DNA of 64,000 nt from Stappia taiwanensis (GTDB lineage Bacteria; Pseudomonadota; Alphaproteobacteria; Rhizobiales; Stappiaceae), in contig NZ_BMCR01000001.1 in NCBI RefSeq assembly GCF_014635285.1, positions 62,001-126,000 on the forward strand. Direction: 5' to 3'. This document shows, in pieces, positions 9,170 to 17,836 of the stretch. The notes under the pieces were generated by a model. That model made no database searches. It had not been told where the DNA came from and saw only the letters and a list, made by a program, of their open reading frames with translations. A program made the translations under genes and the position numbers. Each line of letters begins with the position of its first letter. Within the stretch, counting starts at the first letter, position 1.

Positions 9170-9200
9170 TTGACCTTCCTGTAGCTGGATGGTTCACCTT
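9170..9200 (+). promoter_or_regulatory. CueR/HmrR-type metal promoter with 19-bp spacer
   Basis: TTGACC (9170-9175) is followed by 19 bp and then CACCTT (9195-9200). The over-long spacer holds an imperfect dyad, ACCTTCC (9174-9180 region) and GGATGGT (9187-9193), with one mismatch from the perfect ACCTTCC/GGAAGGT. This is the architecture of MerR-family copper promoters such as E. coli copA. It lies 29 bp upstream of the cueR start, implying autoregulation and copper-inducible expression of the two genes that follow. Confidence 0.75.
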
Positions 9201-9229
9201 GACCTCGAAGCAACGCGACGAGGCGGACC

Positions 9230-9628
9230 ATGAACATCGGTGCTGCGGCGGAACGGTCGAACCTTCCCGCAAAAACCATTCGCTACTACGAAGAGATCGC
9301 GCTGGTCACCCCGACCCGCGCGGCCAATGGCTATCGCGACTACAGCGATAAGGACGTGCACCGGCTGCGGTTCCTGCAGCGGTCCCGCAGCCTTGGCTTC
9401 ACCATCGACGAATGCCGGGCGCTGTTGTCGCTCTACGACAACGAGCAGCGCGCGAGCGCCGATGTGAAGGCGGTGGCGATGGAAAAGATCGGCGAAGTCG
9501 AACGCAAGATCGCCGAATTGCAAGCCATGAAGAAGGTGCTGACGCGGCTCGCCGAAAGCTGCCACGGCGATGCGCGGCCCGATTGCCCGATCCTCGACGA
9601 TCTGGCCGGCGCGGATCCGCTGGCATGA
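9230..9628 (+). CDS. cueR: MerR-family Cu(I)-responsive regulator (CueR/HmrR)
   Basis: Copper-sensing transcription factor of 132 residues. It has the N-terminal winged helix (about 1-70, starting MNIGAAAERSNLPAKTIRYYEE), a dimerisation helix (about 80-108), and a C-terminal metal loop with Cys111 and Cys119 separated by seven residues. This is the spacing of the two Cu(I)-binding cysteines in CueR, and it separates the protein from MerR (mercury) and SoxR. It sits directly behind a CueR-type promoter and ten bases before a cytochrome c gene, so both are probably copper-induced. No copper ATPase or multicopper oxidase is visible in the window, so its main targets are likely elsewhere. Confidence 0.9.
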   Translation: MNIGAAAERSNLPAKTIRYYEEIALVTPTRAANGYRDYSDKDVHRLRFLQRSRSLGFTIDECRALLSLYDNEQRASADVKAVAMEKIGEVERKIAELQAMKKVLTRLAESCHGDARPDCPILDDLAGADPLA

Positions 9629-9638
9629 CGGGGGCGAG

Positions 9639-10073
9639 ATGACCGGAAAAGGCAAGGTCCTGGCGCTGCTCGCGGTGCTTGCCGTTGGCATTGCCGGTGT
9701 TCTGCTCTTTCGCGGCGGCGAGGCTCCGCCGTCCGCGCCCGGCGCTGGTGGTGCGGCGCTTGCGAGTGTGAAGGTGCCAACCCGTCTGTCCGACGTGGAG
9801 CGGGCCGGGGAGGGGCTGTTTGCGGCCAATTGCGCCACCTGCCACGGGGTGAACGCTGCCGGGCGAGACGGGCAGGGGCCGCCGTTGGTGCACAAGATCT
9901 ACGAGCCGAGCCACCATGCCGATGGCGCGTTCTTCCTCGCCGCCACGCGCGGCGTGCGCCAGCATCACTGGACCTTTGGCGACATGGCCCCGGTGCCGGG
10001 CGTAAGCCAGACCGATGTGGCGGCGATTGTCGCCTATGTCCGCGCCTTGCAGCGGGAAAACGGCATCTTCTGA
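9639..10073 (+). CDS. Membrane-anchored c-type cytochrome
   Basis: A 144-residue class I cytochrome c. Residues 5-24 form a hydrophobic signal anchor (VLALLAVLAVGIAGVLLF), then comes a Pro/Ala-rich linker, then the haem motif CATCH at 65-69. A likely distal Met116 is in FGDMAPVPG. A His-rich stretch (SHHADG, RQHHWTFGDM, about 91-116) follows the haem and could also touch metal. The protein probably faces the periplasm. ATG 9639 follows GGGGGCGAG. The open frame runs further upstream but overlaps cueR. Cotranscription with cueR suggests a role in copper stress or in electron transfer to a copper enzyme. The partner is unknown. Confidence 0.85.
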   Translation: MTGKGKVLALLAVLAVGIAGVLLFRGGEAPPSAPGAGGAALASVKVPTRLSDVERAGEGLFAANCATCHGVNAAGRDGQGPPLVHKIYEPSHHADGAFFLAATRGVRQHHWTFGDMAPVPGVSQTDVAAIVAYVRALQRENGIF

Positions 10074-10106
10074 AGGCTTTGAGGATGACCACAAGGCGGG
10101 CAAATG

Positions 10107-10137
10107 AAAACGCCGGCGCGAGGGGCGCCGGCGTTTT
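10107..10137. terminator. Strong bidirectional terminator
   Basis: A perfect 13-bp stem (10107-10119 with 10125-10137) and a 5-nt loop are flanked by AAAA on one side and TTTT on the other. It lies between the convergent cytochrome c and DEAD-box helicase genes, so it can stop transcription from both sides. Confidence 0.88.
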
Positions 10138-10173
10138 CGTGTCGGTATTGGCCCAAAAGGCCGATCCAGGCCG

Positions 10174-11502
10174 TCAGCCGGTATGCGCCGAATCGAACCG
10201 GCGCTGCCGGCCGCGATAGCCGCCTTCGGACCCGGAGGGGCGATCCTCGCGCTTCGGGCGCTTGGGGCCCTGCGGCTTGCCGCGGTAACCGCGCGGCTTG
10301 CCATTGGCGCCGGCATCACCCTCGGCCCGGGGCTTGAACGGCCGCCGGGAGGGCTTGCGCCCCTTGGAGGGCATCGGGCCATCGTCTTCGCGCTCGACCA
10401 GCGTCTTGCCGATCAGCTTTTCGATGTCGCGCAGGAACGGCCGCTCGCTGCGGTCGCAGAAGGAGACGGCAAAGCCGCTCTTGCCCGCGCGCGCCGTCCG
10501 GCCAATGCGGTGGACGTAGGATTCCGGCACATTCGGCAGTTCGAAATTCACCACATGCGACACGCCGTCCACGTCGATGCCGCGCGCGGCGATATCGGTG
10601 GCGACGAGCACCGGGGTGCGGCCGGAGCGGAAGGCATCGAGCGCGCGCTGGCGCTGACCCTGGCTCTTGTTGCCGTGGATTGCGGCGGAGGAGAAGCCGG
10701 CCCGCTCAAGATGCTGGGCCACCTTGTCGGCGCCATGCTTGGTGCGGGTGAAGACGATCGCCCGTTCCATGTCTTCGGTCTTGAGCACGTCGACCAGCGC
10801 CTGGCGCTTGGCGTCACGCTCGATCAGCAGAACCTTCTGCTCGATCCGATCGATCGGCTTGGAGGCCGGGGCGACGGCAATTTCCTGCGGATTGCGCAGG
10901 AAGTCGTCGGCCAGCGCGCGGATCGGCCTGGGCATGGTCGCGGACAGCAGCACGGTCTGGCGCTCTGCCGGCAGGGCGGCGAGGATCTTGCGGATCGCCG
11001 GCAGGAAGCCGAGATCCAGCATGTGGTCGGCCTCGTCGAGGACGATGGTCGTGGTCTGGTCGAGCCGCACCGCGCCGGTCGACATGTGGTCGAGCAGGCG
11101 GCCCGGGGTGGCGACGACGATGTCGATGCCACGGGCAAGATTGCGGATCTGCGGCATCGGCCGGGCGCCGCCAACGACGACGGTCGACGAATGGCGCACC
11201 TTCTGGCCATAGGCGCGGATGCTGTCGGCGATCTGCGCTGCCAGTTCGCGGGTCGGCGCGAGAATCAGCGAGCTGCAGGTCTTGGGCTGCGGACGGCCCT
11301 TCTGCTGGCACACGCGATGAAGCAGCGGCAGCACGAAAGAAGCGGTCTTGCCGGTGCCGGTCTGGGCAAGGCCCAGAACGTCGCTGCCGGACAGGATCGC
11401 GGGAATGCCCTGTGCCTGGATCGGCGTCGGCGAAGTATAGCCTTCGGCCGCAACGGCTTTCAGGATCGGCTCGGCGAGGCCGAGATCAGAAAAAGTGGTC
11501 AA
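10174..11502 (-). CDS. rhlE: DEAD-box ATP-dependent RNA helicase (RhlE-like)
   Basis: Cytoplasmic RNA helicase of 442 residues. In order it shows the Q-motif (FSDLGL...YTSPTPIQ), the Walker A motif AQTGTGKT at 46-53, PTREL near 83-87, DEAD at 156-159, SAT, and the C-terminal RecA domain with TDIAARGID and HRIGRTAR. The last about 60 residues form a basic Arg/Lys/Gly/Pro-rich tail of the kind that binds RNA non-specifically. Such helicases act in ribosome assembly and mRNA decay and are often cold-induced. The gene is monocistronic and faces the iol operon across a 778-bp gap. RhlE is the closest named type I can recall. CsdA and SrmB are alternatives. Confidence 0.9.
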   Translation of the reverse strand: MTTFSDLGLAEPILKAVAAEGYTSPTPIQAQGIPAILSGSDVLGLAQTGTGKTASFVLPLLHRVCQQKGRPQPKTCSSLILAPTRELAAQIADSIRAYGQKVRHSSTVVVGGARPMPQIRNLARGIDIVVATPGRLLDHMSTGAVRLDQTTTIVLDEADHMLDLGFLPAIRKILAALPAERQTVLLSATMPRPIRALADDFLRNPQEIAVAPASKPIDRIEQKVLLIERDAKRQALVDVLKTEDMERAIVFTRTKHGADKVAQHLERAGFSSAAIHGNKSQGQRQRALDAFRSGRTPVLVATDIAARGIDVDGVSHVVNFELPNVPESYVHRIGRTARAGKSGFAVSFCDRSERPFLRDIEKLIGKTLVEREDDGPMPSKGRKPSRRPFKPRAEGDAGANGKPRGYRGKPQGPKRPKREDRPSGSEGGYRGRQRRFDSAHTG

Positions 11503-11843
11503 GTCGAATCCTTGCTATGTCGCCGCGCGCCAGGCGAATGCCGGCGCAGGGCGAGTGCGAGCGTTGTCGATAAAGGGAGCTTGCGCAGATCAGCTGCCTT
11601 GGTCATGCGCTTCCCGGAGGAGGCGGCTTTCTCGGGCAACGATCGGATCAGGAAAGTTGCTGGGCCTGAAGGCGCCGTGAACGGTCGGACCGTCTCTCCA
11701 CGCAGCGCTGGCACAAGCCGTAGACCACATAAAGGTGTGCGGTGCAACGAAAATCGTGTGCGCCGCATATCAGCCCCGCCCTGGCCGGGGGACTGCCGGA
11801 GATTGGCGGATGGCGTAGATACGGGGAGCGTCTACGTTATGAA

Positions 11844-11859
11844 TGGAATGAATATTCCA
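11844..11859. promoter_or_regulatory. Putative IolR operator 1
   Basis: The palindrome TGGAATGAATATTCCA contains GGAA-N6-TTCC. That is the motif I recall for the RpiR-type repressor IolR in Sinorhizobium meliloti inositol genes. It lies about 420 bp upstream of iolC. Confidence 0.6.
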
Positions 11860-12156
11860 AAACGTGGCGGCGATGACAGGTCCGGAGCCTGGGCGCTGGC
11901 GGGGCGGGCGGTGTGGCGGTTTGCGAGGCTGCCTGTCGCCGACCGGCGCTCTCTGCTATGTCTTCGTTTTGCAAAGAAAAAATCACATATTTGAGCTTTG
12001 TTCAGTCTATTCCAGCGGGAGCACGGCCGTGCTCTTACCTGACCTTCGTGGGCAAATGGAAGGGGGTGCCGAGCAGTCTCCGAGGCGGAGACTTGCGGCG
12101 GAATCCCATTGGTGGGCCGGAAGAAAGGCGAAAATCCGGTTGCGAGCAGTTGAAAT

Positions 12157-12170
12157 GGAATTTATGTTCC
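12157..12170. promoter_or_regulatory. Putative IolR operator 2
   Basis: GGAATTTATGTTCC is a second GGAA-N6-TTCC site, about 110 bp upstream of the iolC start. This is a natural position for repression of the iol promoter. A second copy in the same leader strengthens both calls. Confidence 0.65.
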
Positions 12171-12280
12171 GTTTTGAGCGTGCCTGATGGCCGTGGCGGA
12201 TTGGCGGGTGCTGTCAGGCGGTGCGGGTCGGTCTCGTGAATGGATGTGACAGGGAGTCGGAATGTCATGGTGGGAAACTC

Positions 12281-14212
12281 GTGAAGACGCTGGATGTGAT
12301 CACCATCGGCCGCGCCTCCGTTGATCTTTACGGGGCGCAGGTGGGCGGCCGGCTGGAGGACATGCGCTCCTTCGGCAAGTATATCGGCGGCTCGCCGACC
12401 AACATGGCGGCCGGTACCGCGCGGCTCGGCCTGAAATCGGCGCTGATCACCCGGGTTGGTGATGAGCACATGGGCCGGTTCATCCGCGAGCAGTTGCAGC
12501 GCGAAGGGGTCGATGTCACCGGCGTCGTCACCGATCCGGAGCGGCTGACCGCGCTGGTGCTGCTCGGCATTCGCGACCAGGAGCAGTTTCCGCTGATCTT
12601 CTATCGCGACAATTGCGCCGACATGGCCCTGTGCGAAGATGACATCGACGCGGCCTTCATCGCTTCGGCCCGCGCGGTGGTCGCCACCGGCACCCATCTG
12701 TCCCATCCCCGGACGGAAGCGGCGGTGCTGAAGGCGCTGCGTCTGGCCCGCGACAGCGGCGCGCGCACGGCACTAGACATCGATTACCGACCGAATCTCT
12801 GGGGGCTTGCCGGCCATGATGCCGGGGAAAGCCGGTTCATCGCTTCGCCCGAGGTCACCGCCAAACTGCAATCGACCCTGCCGCTGTTCGACCTGATCGT
12901 CGGCACGGAGGAGGAATTCCACATTGCCGGCGGCAGCACCGACACGCTGGCGGCGCTGCGCGCGGTGCGCGCCGTGACGGCGGCGACACTGGTGTGCAAG
13001 CGCGGGCCCATGGGGGCGGTGGCCTTCACCGGTGCGATTCCCGACGATCTCGATGCGGGCACAACCGGTCCGGGCTTTCCCATTGAGGTGTTCAACGTGC
13101 TCGGCGCCGGCGATGGCTTCATGTCCGGCCTGCTCAAGGGCTGGCTCGGCGACGAGGATTGGGAGACCGCGCTCACCTATGCCAATGCCTGCGGCGCGCT
13201 GGCCGTGTCGCGCCATGGCTGCGCGCCGTCCTATCCGAGCTGGGAGGAGTTGCGGTTCTTCCTGGAGCGCGGGGGGCGCGTGCCCGCGCTGCGTCACGAC
13301 GCGGCGCTGGAGCAGGTGCACTGGTCGACCAACCGGCGTGGCGATTGGCCCGAGATGCGGGTGTTTGCCTTCGATCACCGCAAGCAGCTTGAGGATCTGG
13401 CCGAGGAAGTCGGCGCGGATCCCAAGCGGATTGCTGCCTTCAAGCGGCTGTGTCTGGCCGCAGCGCTGGCGGTGAAGGGCGACCGGGACGGGTACGGCAT
13501 TCTTTGCGATGGCCGGCTCGGGCCGCAGGCGCTTTATGATGCCGCCGGCACCGGTCTGTGGATCGGCCGGCCGGTGGAGCGGCCCGGCTCGCGCCCGCTG
13601 GAGTTGGAAATCGGCCCGGACTATGGCTCGGATCTTGCCGAATGGCCGGCGGAGCATGTGGTCAAGGTGCTGTGCTTCTATCATCCGGACGATACGCTGG
13701 AGATGAAGCACCAGCAGGAAGAGCGTGTCGTCCGGCTCGCCCGGGCCGCACGCGCCAATGGGCTGGAGCTGTTGCTTGAGGTGATTCCCTCCAAGGTCGG
13801 GCCGGTCGGAGACGACACCACCGCAACCGTCATCCAGCGGTTCTATGATCTCGGCGTTTATCCGGACTGGTGGAAGCTTGAGCCGATGACGAGCGCCGCC
13901 GGCTGGGAAAAAACCTGCGCCGCGATCTCGCGCAACGATCCGCATGTGCGCGGCATTGTCGTTCTGGGGCTCGATGCGCCGGCAGATCGCCTGCGGGCCG
14001 GCTTCGAGGTTGCAGCCGGGTTCGATCTGGTGAAGGGCTTTGCCGTCGGTCGTACGATCTTCGGGCCGAGCGCGCGCAAGTGGCTCGCTGGCGAGATTGA
14101 CGACGCAGCCGCGGTGCGGGACATGAGCGAAGCCTTCGCCGGGTTGTGCGCGGCCTGGGATGGCGCACGCGCGGCCGCCACGGAGACAGAGACGATGGGA
14201 GCCAAGGCATGA
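12281..14212 (+). CDS. iolC: 5-dehydro-2-deoxygluconokinase fused to DUF2090
   Basis: Phosphorylates 2-deoxy-5-keto-gluconate in myo-inositol breakdown. The first about 330 residues are a PfkB-family sugar kinase, beginning MKTLDVITIGRASVDLYG, with the anion-hole and catalytic loop GAGDGF at 275-280 (Asp278). The rest (about 335-643) is the DUF2090 domain, an aldolase-like barrel fused to IolC in many Alphaproteobacteria and possibly acting on a later intermediate. The total of 643 residues is normal for the fused form. GTG 12281 is chosen because the translation then begins like known IolC proteins. An upstream ATG at 12221 would add 20 unlike residues. The stop overlaps iolD by four bases (ATGA), so translation is coupled. 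Confidence 0.94.
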   Translation: MKTLDVITIGRASVDLYGAQVGGRLEDMRSFGKYIGGSPTNMAAGTARLGLKSALITRVGDEHMGRFIREQLQREGVDVTGVVTDPERLTALVLLGIRDQEQFPLIFYRDNCADMALCEDDIDAAFIASARAVVATGTHLSHPRTEAAVLKALRLARDSGARTALDIDYRPNLWGLAGHDAGESRFIASPEVTAKLQSTLPLFDLIVGTEEEFHIAGGSTDTLAALRAVRAVTAATLVCKRGPMGAVAFTGAIPDDLDAGTTGPGFPIEVFNVLGAGDGFMSGLLKGWLGDEDWETALTYANACGALAVSRHGCAPSYPSWEELRFFLERGGRVPALRHDAALEQVHWSTNRRGDWPEMRVFAFDHRKQLEDLAEEVGADPKRIAAFKRLCLAAALAVKGDRDGYGILCDGRLGPQALYDAAGTGLWIGRPVERPGSRPLELEIGPDYGSDLAEWPAEHVVKVLCFYHPDDTLEMKHQQEERVVRLARAARANGLELLLEVIPSKVGPVGDDTTATVIQRFYDLGVYPDWWKLEPMTSAAGWEKTCAAISRNDPHVRGIVVLGLDAPADRLRAGFEVAAGFDLVKGFAVGRTIFGPSARKWLAGEIDDAAAVRDMSEAFAGLCAAWDGARAAATETETMGAKA

Positions 14213-16038
14213 CGACGATCCGGCTGACCGCCGCGCAGGCGATGGTGCGCTATCTCATCGCCCAGAAGAACGAGGAGGGCGAGCCGCTGATCCCCGGCTG
14301 CTGGGCGATCTTCGGTCATGGTAATGTGGCCGGCCTCGGCGAGGCGTTGCAGGCGGCGGGCGAGGCGTTTCCCACCTGGCGTGGCCACAACGAGCAGGGC
14401 ATGGCCCATGCGGCGATTGCCTATGCCAAGGCGCGCAACCGGCGTCAGGCCATGGCGGTGACCACCTCCATCGGCCCCGGCGCGGCCAACATGGTGACGG
14501 CGGCTGCCCTTGCCCATGTCAACCGCCTGCCGGTGCTGCTGGTGCCGGGGGATGTGTTCGCCAACCGCGCGCCGGACCCGGTGTTGCAGCAGGTGGAGGA
14601 CTTCGAGGACGGCACCGTTTCGGTCAATGACTGTTTTCGCCCGGTCAGCCGTTATTTCGACCGGATCACCCGGCCCGAACAGCTCCTGACGGCGCTGCCC
14701 CGCGCCATGGCGACCCTGACCGATCCGGTTGCCTGCGGGCCGGTGACCCTGGCCTTCTGCCAGGATGTGCAGGCCGAGGCCTTCGACTGGCCGGAGAGCT
14801 TCTTCGCCCAAAAAACCTGGCGCCGCCGCCGTCCGCGTGCGGATTGGGCGGAGGTGCAGGCGGCCGCCGAGGCGATCCTGGCGGCGAAAGCCCCGCTGAT
14901 CATCGCCGGGGGCGGGGTGCATTACTCCGGCGCCTGTGCCAGCCTCGCTGCCTTCGCCGAGACCCACGGCATTCCGGTGGCCGAGACCCAGGCGGGCAAA
15001 TCGGCGCTGCCGGCGGACCATCCCTTGAACCTTGGCGCCATCGGCGTCACCGGGTCGTCCGCCGCCAATGCGGTCGCAGCGGAAGCAGATCTGGTGATCG
15101 GCGTCGGCACCCGCTTTCAGGACTTCACCACCGGCTCCTGGGCGCTGTTCCGCAATCCGGACCGGCGCATCCTGTCGATCAATGTCGCCGCCTATGACGC
15201 GATGAAGCACGACGCCCTGTCGTTGGTCGCCGATGCTGATGGCGCGCTGAATGAGCTGTCCGCGCTTCTCGGCGATCATGCGGCAACCCCGCCGGCGCCC
15301 GCCTTGCGCGCCGAGTGGCTCGACGCCGTGGCGAAGGTGACCGCGCCGCCCGCCGGCAATGCCCTGCCGAGCGATGCCCAGGTGATCGGCGCGGTGCAGC
15401 GCGCCAGTGACGAGAACGCCATCGTTCTGGGGGCTGCCGGCGGCCTGCCGGGCGAGCTGCACAAGCTGTGGCAGGCGGGGCGGCCGAACGGCTACCACAT
15501 GGAATACGGCTTTTCCTGCATGGGCTACGAGATCGCCGGCGGTGTCGGCGCGAAGATGGCCCATCCGGATCGGGACGTGATCGTCATGGTCGGCGACGGC
15601 TCCTACATGATGATGAATTCGGAGCTGGCCACCTCGGTGATGCTCGGGGTCAAGCTGATCGTCGTCCTGCTCGACAATCGCGGGTTTGGCTGCATCGACC
15701 GTCTGCAGCGGGCGACCGGCGGGGAGAGCTTCAACAACCTGCTCGACACGGCCCGCCATGTGCAGCCGAGCGCCATCGACTTCGCGGCCCATGCCGCGTC
15801 GATGAACGCGATCGCGGAAAAGGTCGATGACATCGCCGGGCTGGAGGCGGCGCTGCAACGGGCGCGCGCCTCCGACCGCAGTCATGTGATCGTCATCGAC
15901 ACCGACCCGCGCATCTCCACCGATGCGGGTGGTCACTGGTGGGACGTGGCCGTGCCGGAAGTCTCCGGCCGGACCGAGGTGCGCGCGGCGCGCCAGTCCT
16001 ACGAACAGGCTCTCACACATCAACGGCCGGCCAACTGA
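14209..16038 (+). CDS. iolD: 3D-(3,5/4)-trihydroxycyclohexane-1,2-dione hydrolase
   Basis: Thiamine-diphosphate enzyme that opens the inositol-derived ring to 5-deoxy-glucuronate. The 609 residues follow the acetolactate-synthase-like three-domain plan: an N-terminal Pyr domain with the activating Glu62 ([15 protein letters not shown]), a central domain, and a C-terminal PP domain with GDGS near 462-465 and MMNSEL. It starts inside the iolC stop and is followed by iolE after 25 bp. The order C-D-E-B is a common arrangement in rhizobia. Confidence 0.95.
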   Translation: MTTIRLTAAQAMVRYLIAQKNEEGEPLIPGCWAIFGHGNVAGLGEALQAAGEAFPTWRGHNEQGMAHAAIAYAKARNRRQAMAVTTSIGPGAANMVTAAALAHVNRLPVLLVPGDVFANRAPDPVLQQVEDFEDGTVSVNDCFRPVSRYFDRITRPEQLLTALPRAMATLTDPVACGPVTLAFCQDVQAEAFDWPESFFAQKTWRRRRPRADWAEVQAAAEAILAAKAPLIIAGGGVHYSGACASLAAFAETHGIPVAETQAGKSALPADHPLNLGAIGVTGSSAANAVAAEADLVIGVGTRFQDFTTGSWALFRNPDRRILSINVAAYDAMKHDALSLVADADGALNELSALLGDHAATPPAPALRAEWLDAVAKVTAPPAGNALPSDAQVIGAVQRASDENAIVLGAAGGLPGELHKLWQAGRPNGYHMEYGFSCMGYEIAGGVGAKMAHPDRDVIVMVGDGSYMMMNSELATSVMLGVKLIVVLLDNRGFGCIDRLQRATGGESFNNLLDTARHVQPSAIDFAAHAASMNAIAEKVDDIAGLEAALQRARASDRSHVIVIDTDPRISTDAGGHWWDVAVPEVSGRTEVRAARQSYEQALTHQRPAN

Positions 16039-16063
16039 CGGCGGCGAGCGGAAAGCGACTGCG

Positions 16064-16981
16064 ATGATCCTTTATGGCACCAACCCGATTGCCTGGTCGA
16101 ACGATGACGATCAGACCCTCGGCGCCCATATCCCGCTGGAAACCTGCCTGCGTCAGGCGGGCGAGATCGGCTTCGACGGCATCGAGAACGGCCACAAGTT
16201 CCCGGCCGACCCGGACGAGCTGCGCGCCGTGCTGGCACCTCATGGCCTGCGGTTCGTCTCCGCCTGGTATTCGCTCAACCTTCTGACCCGCTCGGTCGCG
16301 GAGGAGATCCGTGCGATCGAGCCGCATCTTGACCGGATGAAGGCGATGGGCTCGCCGGTCTGCATCGCCTGCGAAACCTCCAACGCGGTGCATGGCGCCG
16401 ATGACACGCCGGTCAACGACCGGCCCCGGCTCGATCCGCAGCAATTCGCCGCCTTCTGCAAGGATGTGGAGGCGGTCGCCGCCCATTGCGCGGCCGAGGG
16501 CGTGCCGCTGGTCTATCATCACCACATGGGCACGGTGGTGGAGAGCGAGGAGGAGATCGACCGGTTCATGGCCGAGACCGGCCCGGCGACCCGTCTTCTG
16601 CTCGACACCGGACATGCTTATTTCGGCGGCGGCGACCCGGAGGCGCTGGCCCGCCGGCACATGGGGCGGGTGAGCCACCTGCATGCCAAGAACGTACGGC
16701 CCGACATCATGGCCGAGGTGCGCGAACAGGGCCTGAGCTTCCTGGAAGGGGTGCGGCGCGGCGTCTTCACCGTGCCGGGCGATCCGGAAGGGGGCGTGGC
16801 CTTCGAACCGGTGCTGCGCATCGCCGCCGAGCATGGCTATTCCGGCTGGCTGGTGATCGAGGCGGAGCAGGACCCGGATCAGCGCGATCCGGTCCACTAT
16901 CAGTCGATGGGACTTCAGGCCCTGCGGCGCATGGCGCGGGACTGCGGGCTCGACAAGGCCCCGGCAAAGGAGATGAACTGA
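16064..16981 (+). CDS. iolE: Myo-inosose-2 dehydratase
   Basis: Removes water from scyllo-inosose to give the diketone substrate of IolD. The 305-residue TIM-barrel protein of the xylose-isomerase-like family begins [17 protein letters not shown], close to known IolE starts. Metal-site pieces are visible: [26 protein letters not shown] and [11 protein letters not shown]. The stop overlaps the iolB start by one base (TGATG), so the two are coupled. Reading of the family is firm, and the start at 16064 is supported by overall length. Confidence 0.95.
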   Translation: MILYGTNPIAWSNDDDQTLGAHIPLETCLRQAGEIGFDGIENGHKFPADPDELRAVLAPHGLRFVSAWYSLNLLTRSVAEEIRAIEPHLDRMKAMGSPVCIACETSNAVHGADDTPVNDRPRLDPQQFAAFCKDVEAVAAHCAAEGVPLVYHHHMGTVVESEEEIDRFMAETGPATRLLLDTGHAYFGGGDPEALARRHMGRVSHLHAKNVRPDIMAEVREQGLSFLEGVRRGVFTVPGDPEGGVAFEPVLRIAAEHGYSGWLVIEAEQDPDQRDPVHYQSMGLQALRRMARDCGLDKAPAKEMN

Positions 16982-17781
16982 TGGCGGATCTTCTGGTCAG
17001 GCCGAACGGCAAGAGCGGCAAGGTGCATGACATCACACCGGAAAGCGCCGGCTGGGGCTATGTAGGCTTCGGGCTCTACCACTTGGCACCGGGCGAGAGC
17101 GCGGCCGAGGCGACCGGCGACCGGGAGGCGATCCTGGTGCTGGTCGAGGGGCGGGCGAAGATCGACGCCGGCGGCCAGTCCTTCGGTGAGCTGGGCACCC
17201 GCATGAGCGTGTTCGAGCGCAAGGTGCCCGATTGCGTCTATGTGCCGAACGGCAGCAACTGGAGTGCCCGGGCGACCACCGCCTGCACCCTGGCGGTCTG
17301 CACCGCTCCGGGCAAGGGCAACCATCCGGTGCGCCGGATCGAGAATATCGGCTTTGAGGAGCGCGGGCGCGGCGCCAACACCCGCTACATCCATCCCATC
17401 GCCATGGAAGACAAGGACATCGCCGACAGCCTGTTGGTGACCGAGGTGTTCACCCCCCAGGGCAACTGGTCGTCCTATCCGCCGCACCGGCATGATGAGG
17501 ATGCCTTTCCGGACATGACCTATCTGGAGGAAACCTACTACCACCGGCTCAATCCGGCGCAGGGTTTCGGCTTCCAGCGGGTCTTTACCGAAGATGGCGC
17601 GCTGGACGAGACCATGGCGGTCTCCGATGGCGATGTGGTGCTGGTGCCCAAAGGGCATCACCCCTGCGGCGCGCCCTATGGTTATGAGATGTATTATCTC
17701 AACGTGATGGCCGGTCCCTTGCGCAAGTGGCGCTTCCAGAACCATCCGGATCACGACTGGATCACCCGGGCAGAACTTTAG
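16981..17781 (+). CDS. iolB: 5-deoxy-glucuronate isomerase
   Basis: Isomerises 5-deoxy-glucuronate to 2-deoxy-5-keto-gluconate, the substrate of IolC. The 266-residue double-cupin protein has YPPHRHDEDAFPDMTYLEETYYHR as its metal-binding core (quoted motif spans about 159-182; the key residues are two His and a Glu). It is the last gene of the iolCDEB run. The other inositol genes (iolG dehydrogenase, iolA, transporter, iolR) are not in the window. Confidence 0.94.
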   Translation: MADLLVRPNGKSGKVHDITPESAGWGYVGFGLYHLAPGESAAEATGDREAILVLVEGRAKIDAGGQSFGELGTRMSVFERKVPDCVYVPNGSNWSARATTACTLAVCTAPGKGNHPVRRIENIGFEERGRGANTRYIHPIAMEDKDIADSLLVTEVFTPQGNWSSYPPHRHDEDAFPDMTYLEETYYHRLNPAQGFGFQRVFTEDGALDETMAVSDGDVVLVPKGHHPCGAPYGYEMYYLNVMAGPLRKWRFQNHPDHDWITRAEL

Positions 17782-17800
17782 TCCGGGCAAGGAAAGGCCA

Positions 17801-17820
17801 CCGCGTCGGACAGGACGCGG
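17801..17820. terminator. Stem-loop between convergent iolB and adhP
   Basis: CCGCGTC (17801-17807) pairs with GACGCGG (17814-17820) around a 6-nt loop in the 55-bp gap between the two convergent genes. It lacks a T-run on either side, so it is only a possible terminator. Confidence 0.4.
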
Positions 17821-17836
17821 CGGCGTATTTCTCGCC

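Larger units (their letters stand above)
11503..12280. other. Divergent intergenic region between rhlE and the iol operon
   Basis: This 778-bp stretch has no convincing gene. It holds the leader and promoter of rhlE on the left and of iolC on the right. Two GGAA-N6-TTCC operators (11845-11858 and 12157-12170) are given separately. Between them is a perfect 7-bp hairpin, GTCTCCG (12076-12082) with CGGAGAC (12086-12092), and a locally AT-rich stretch around 11970-12005. Short open frames here lack good starts. Confidence 0.6.
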
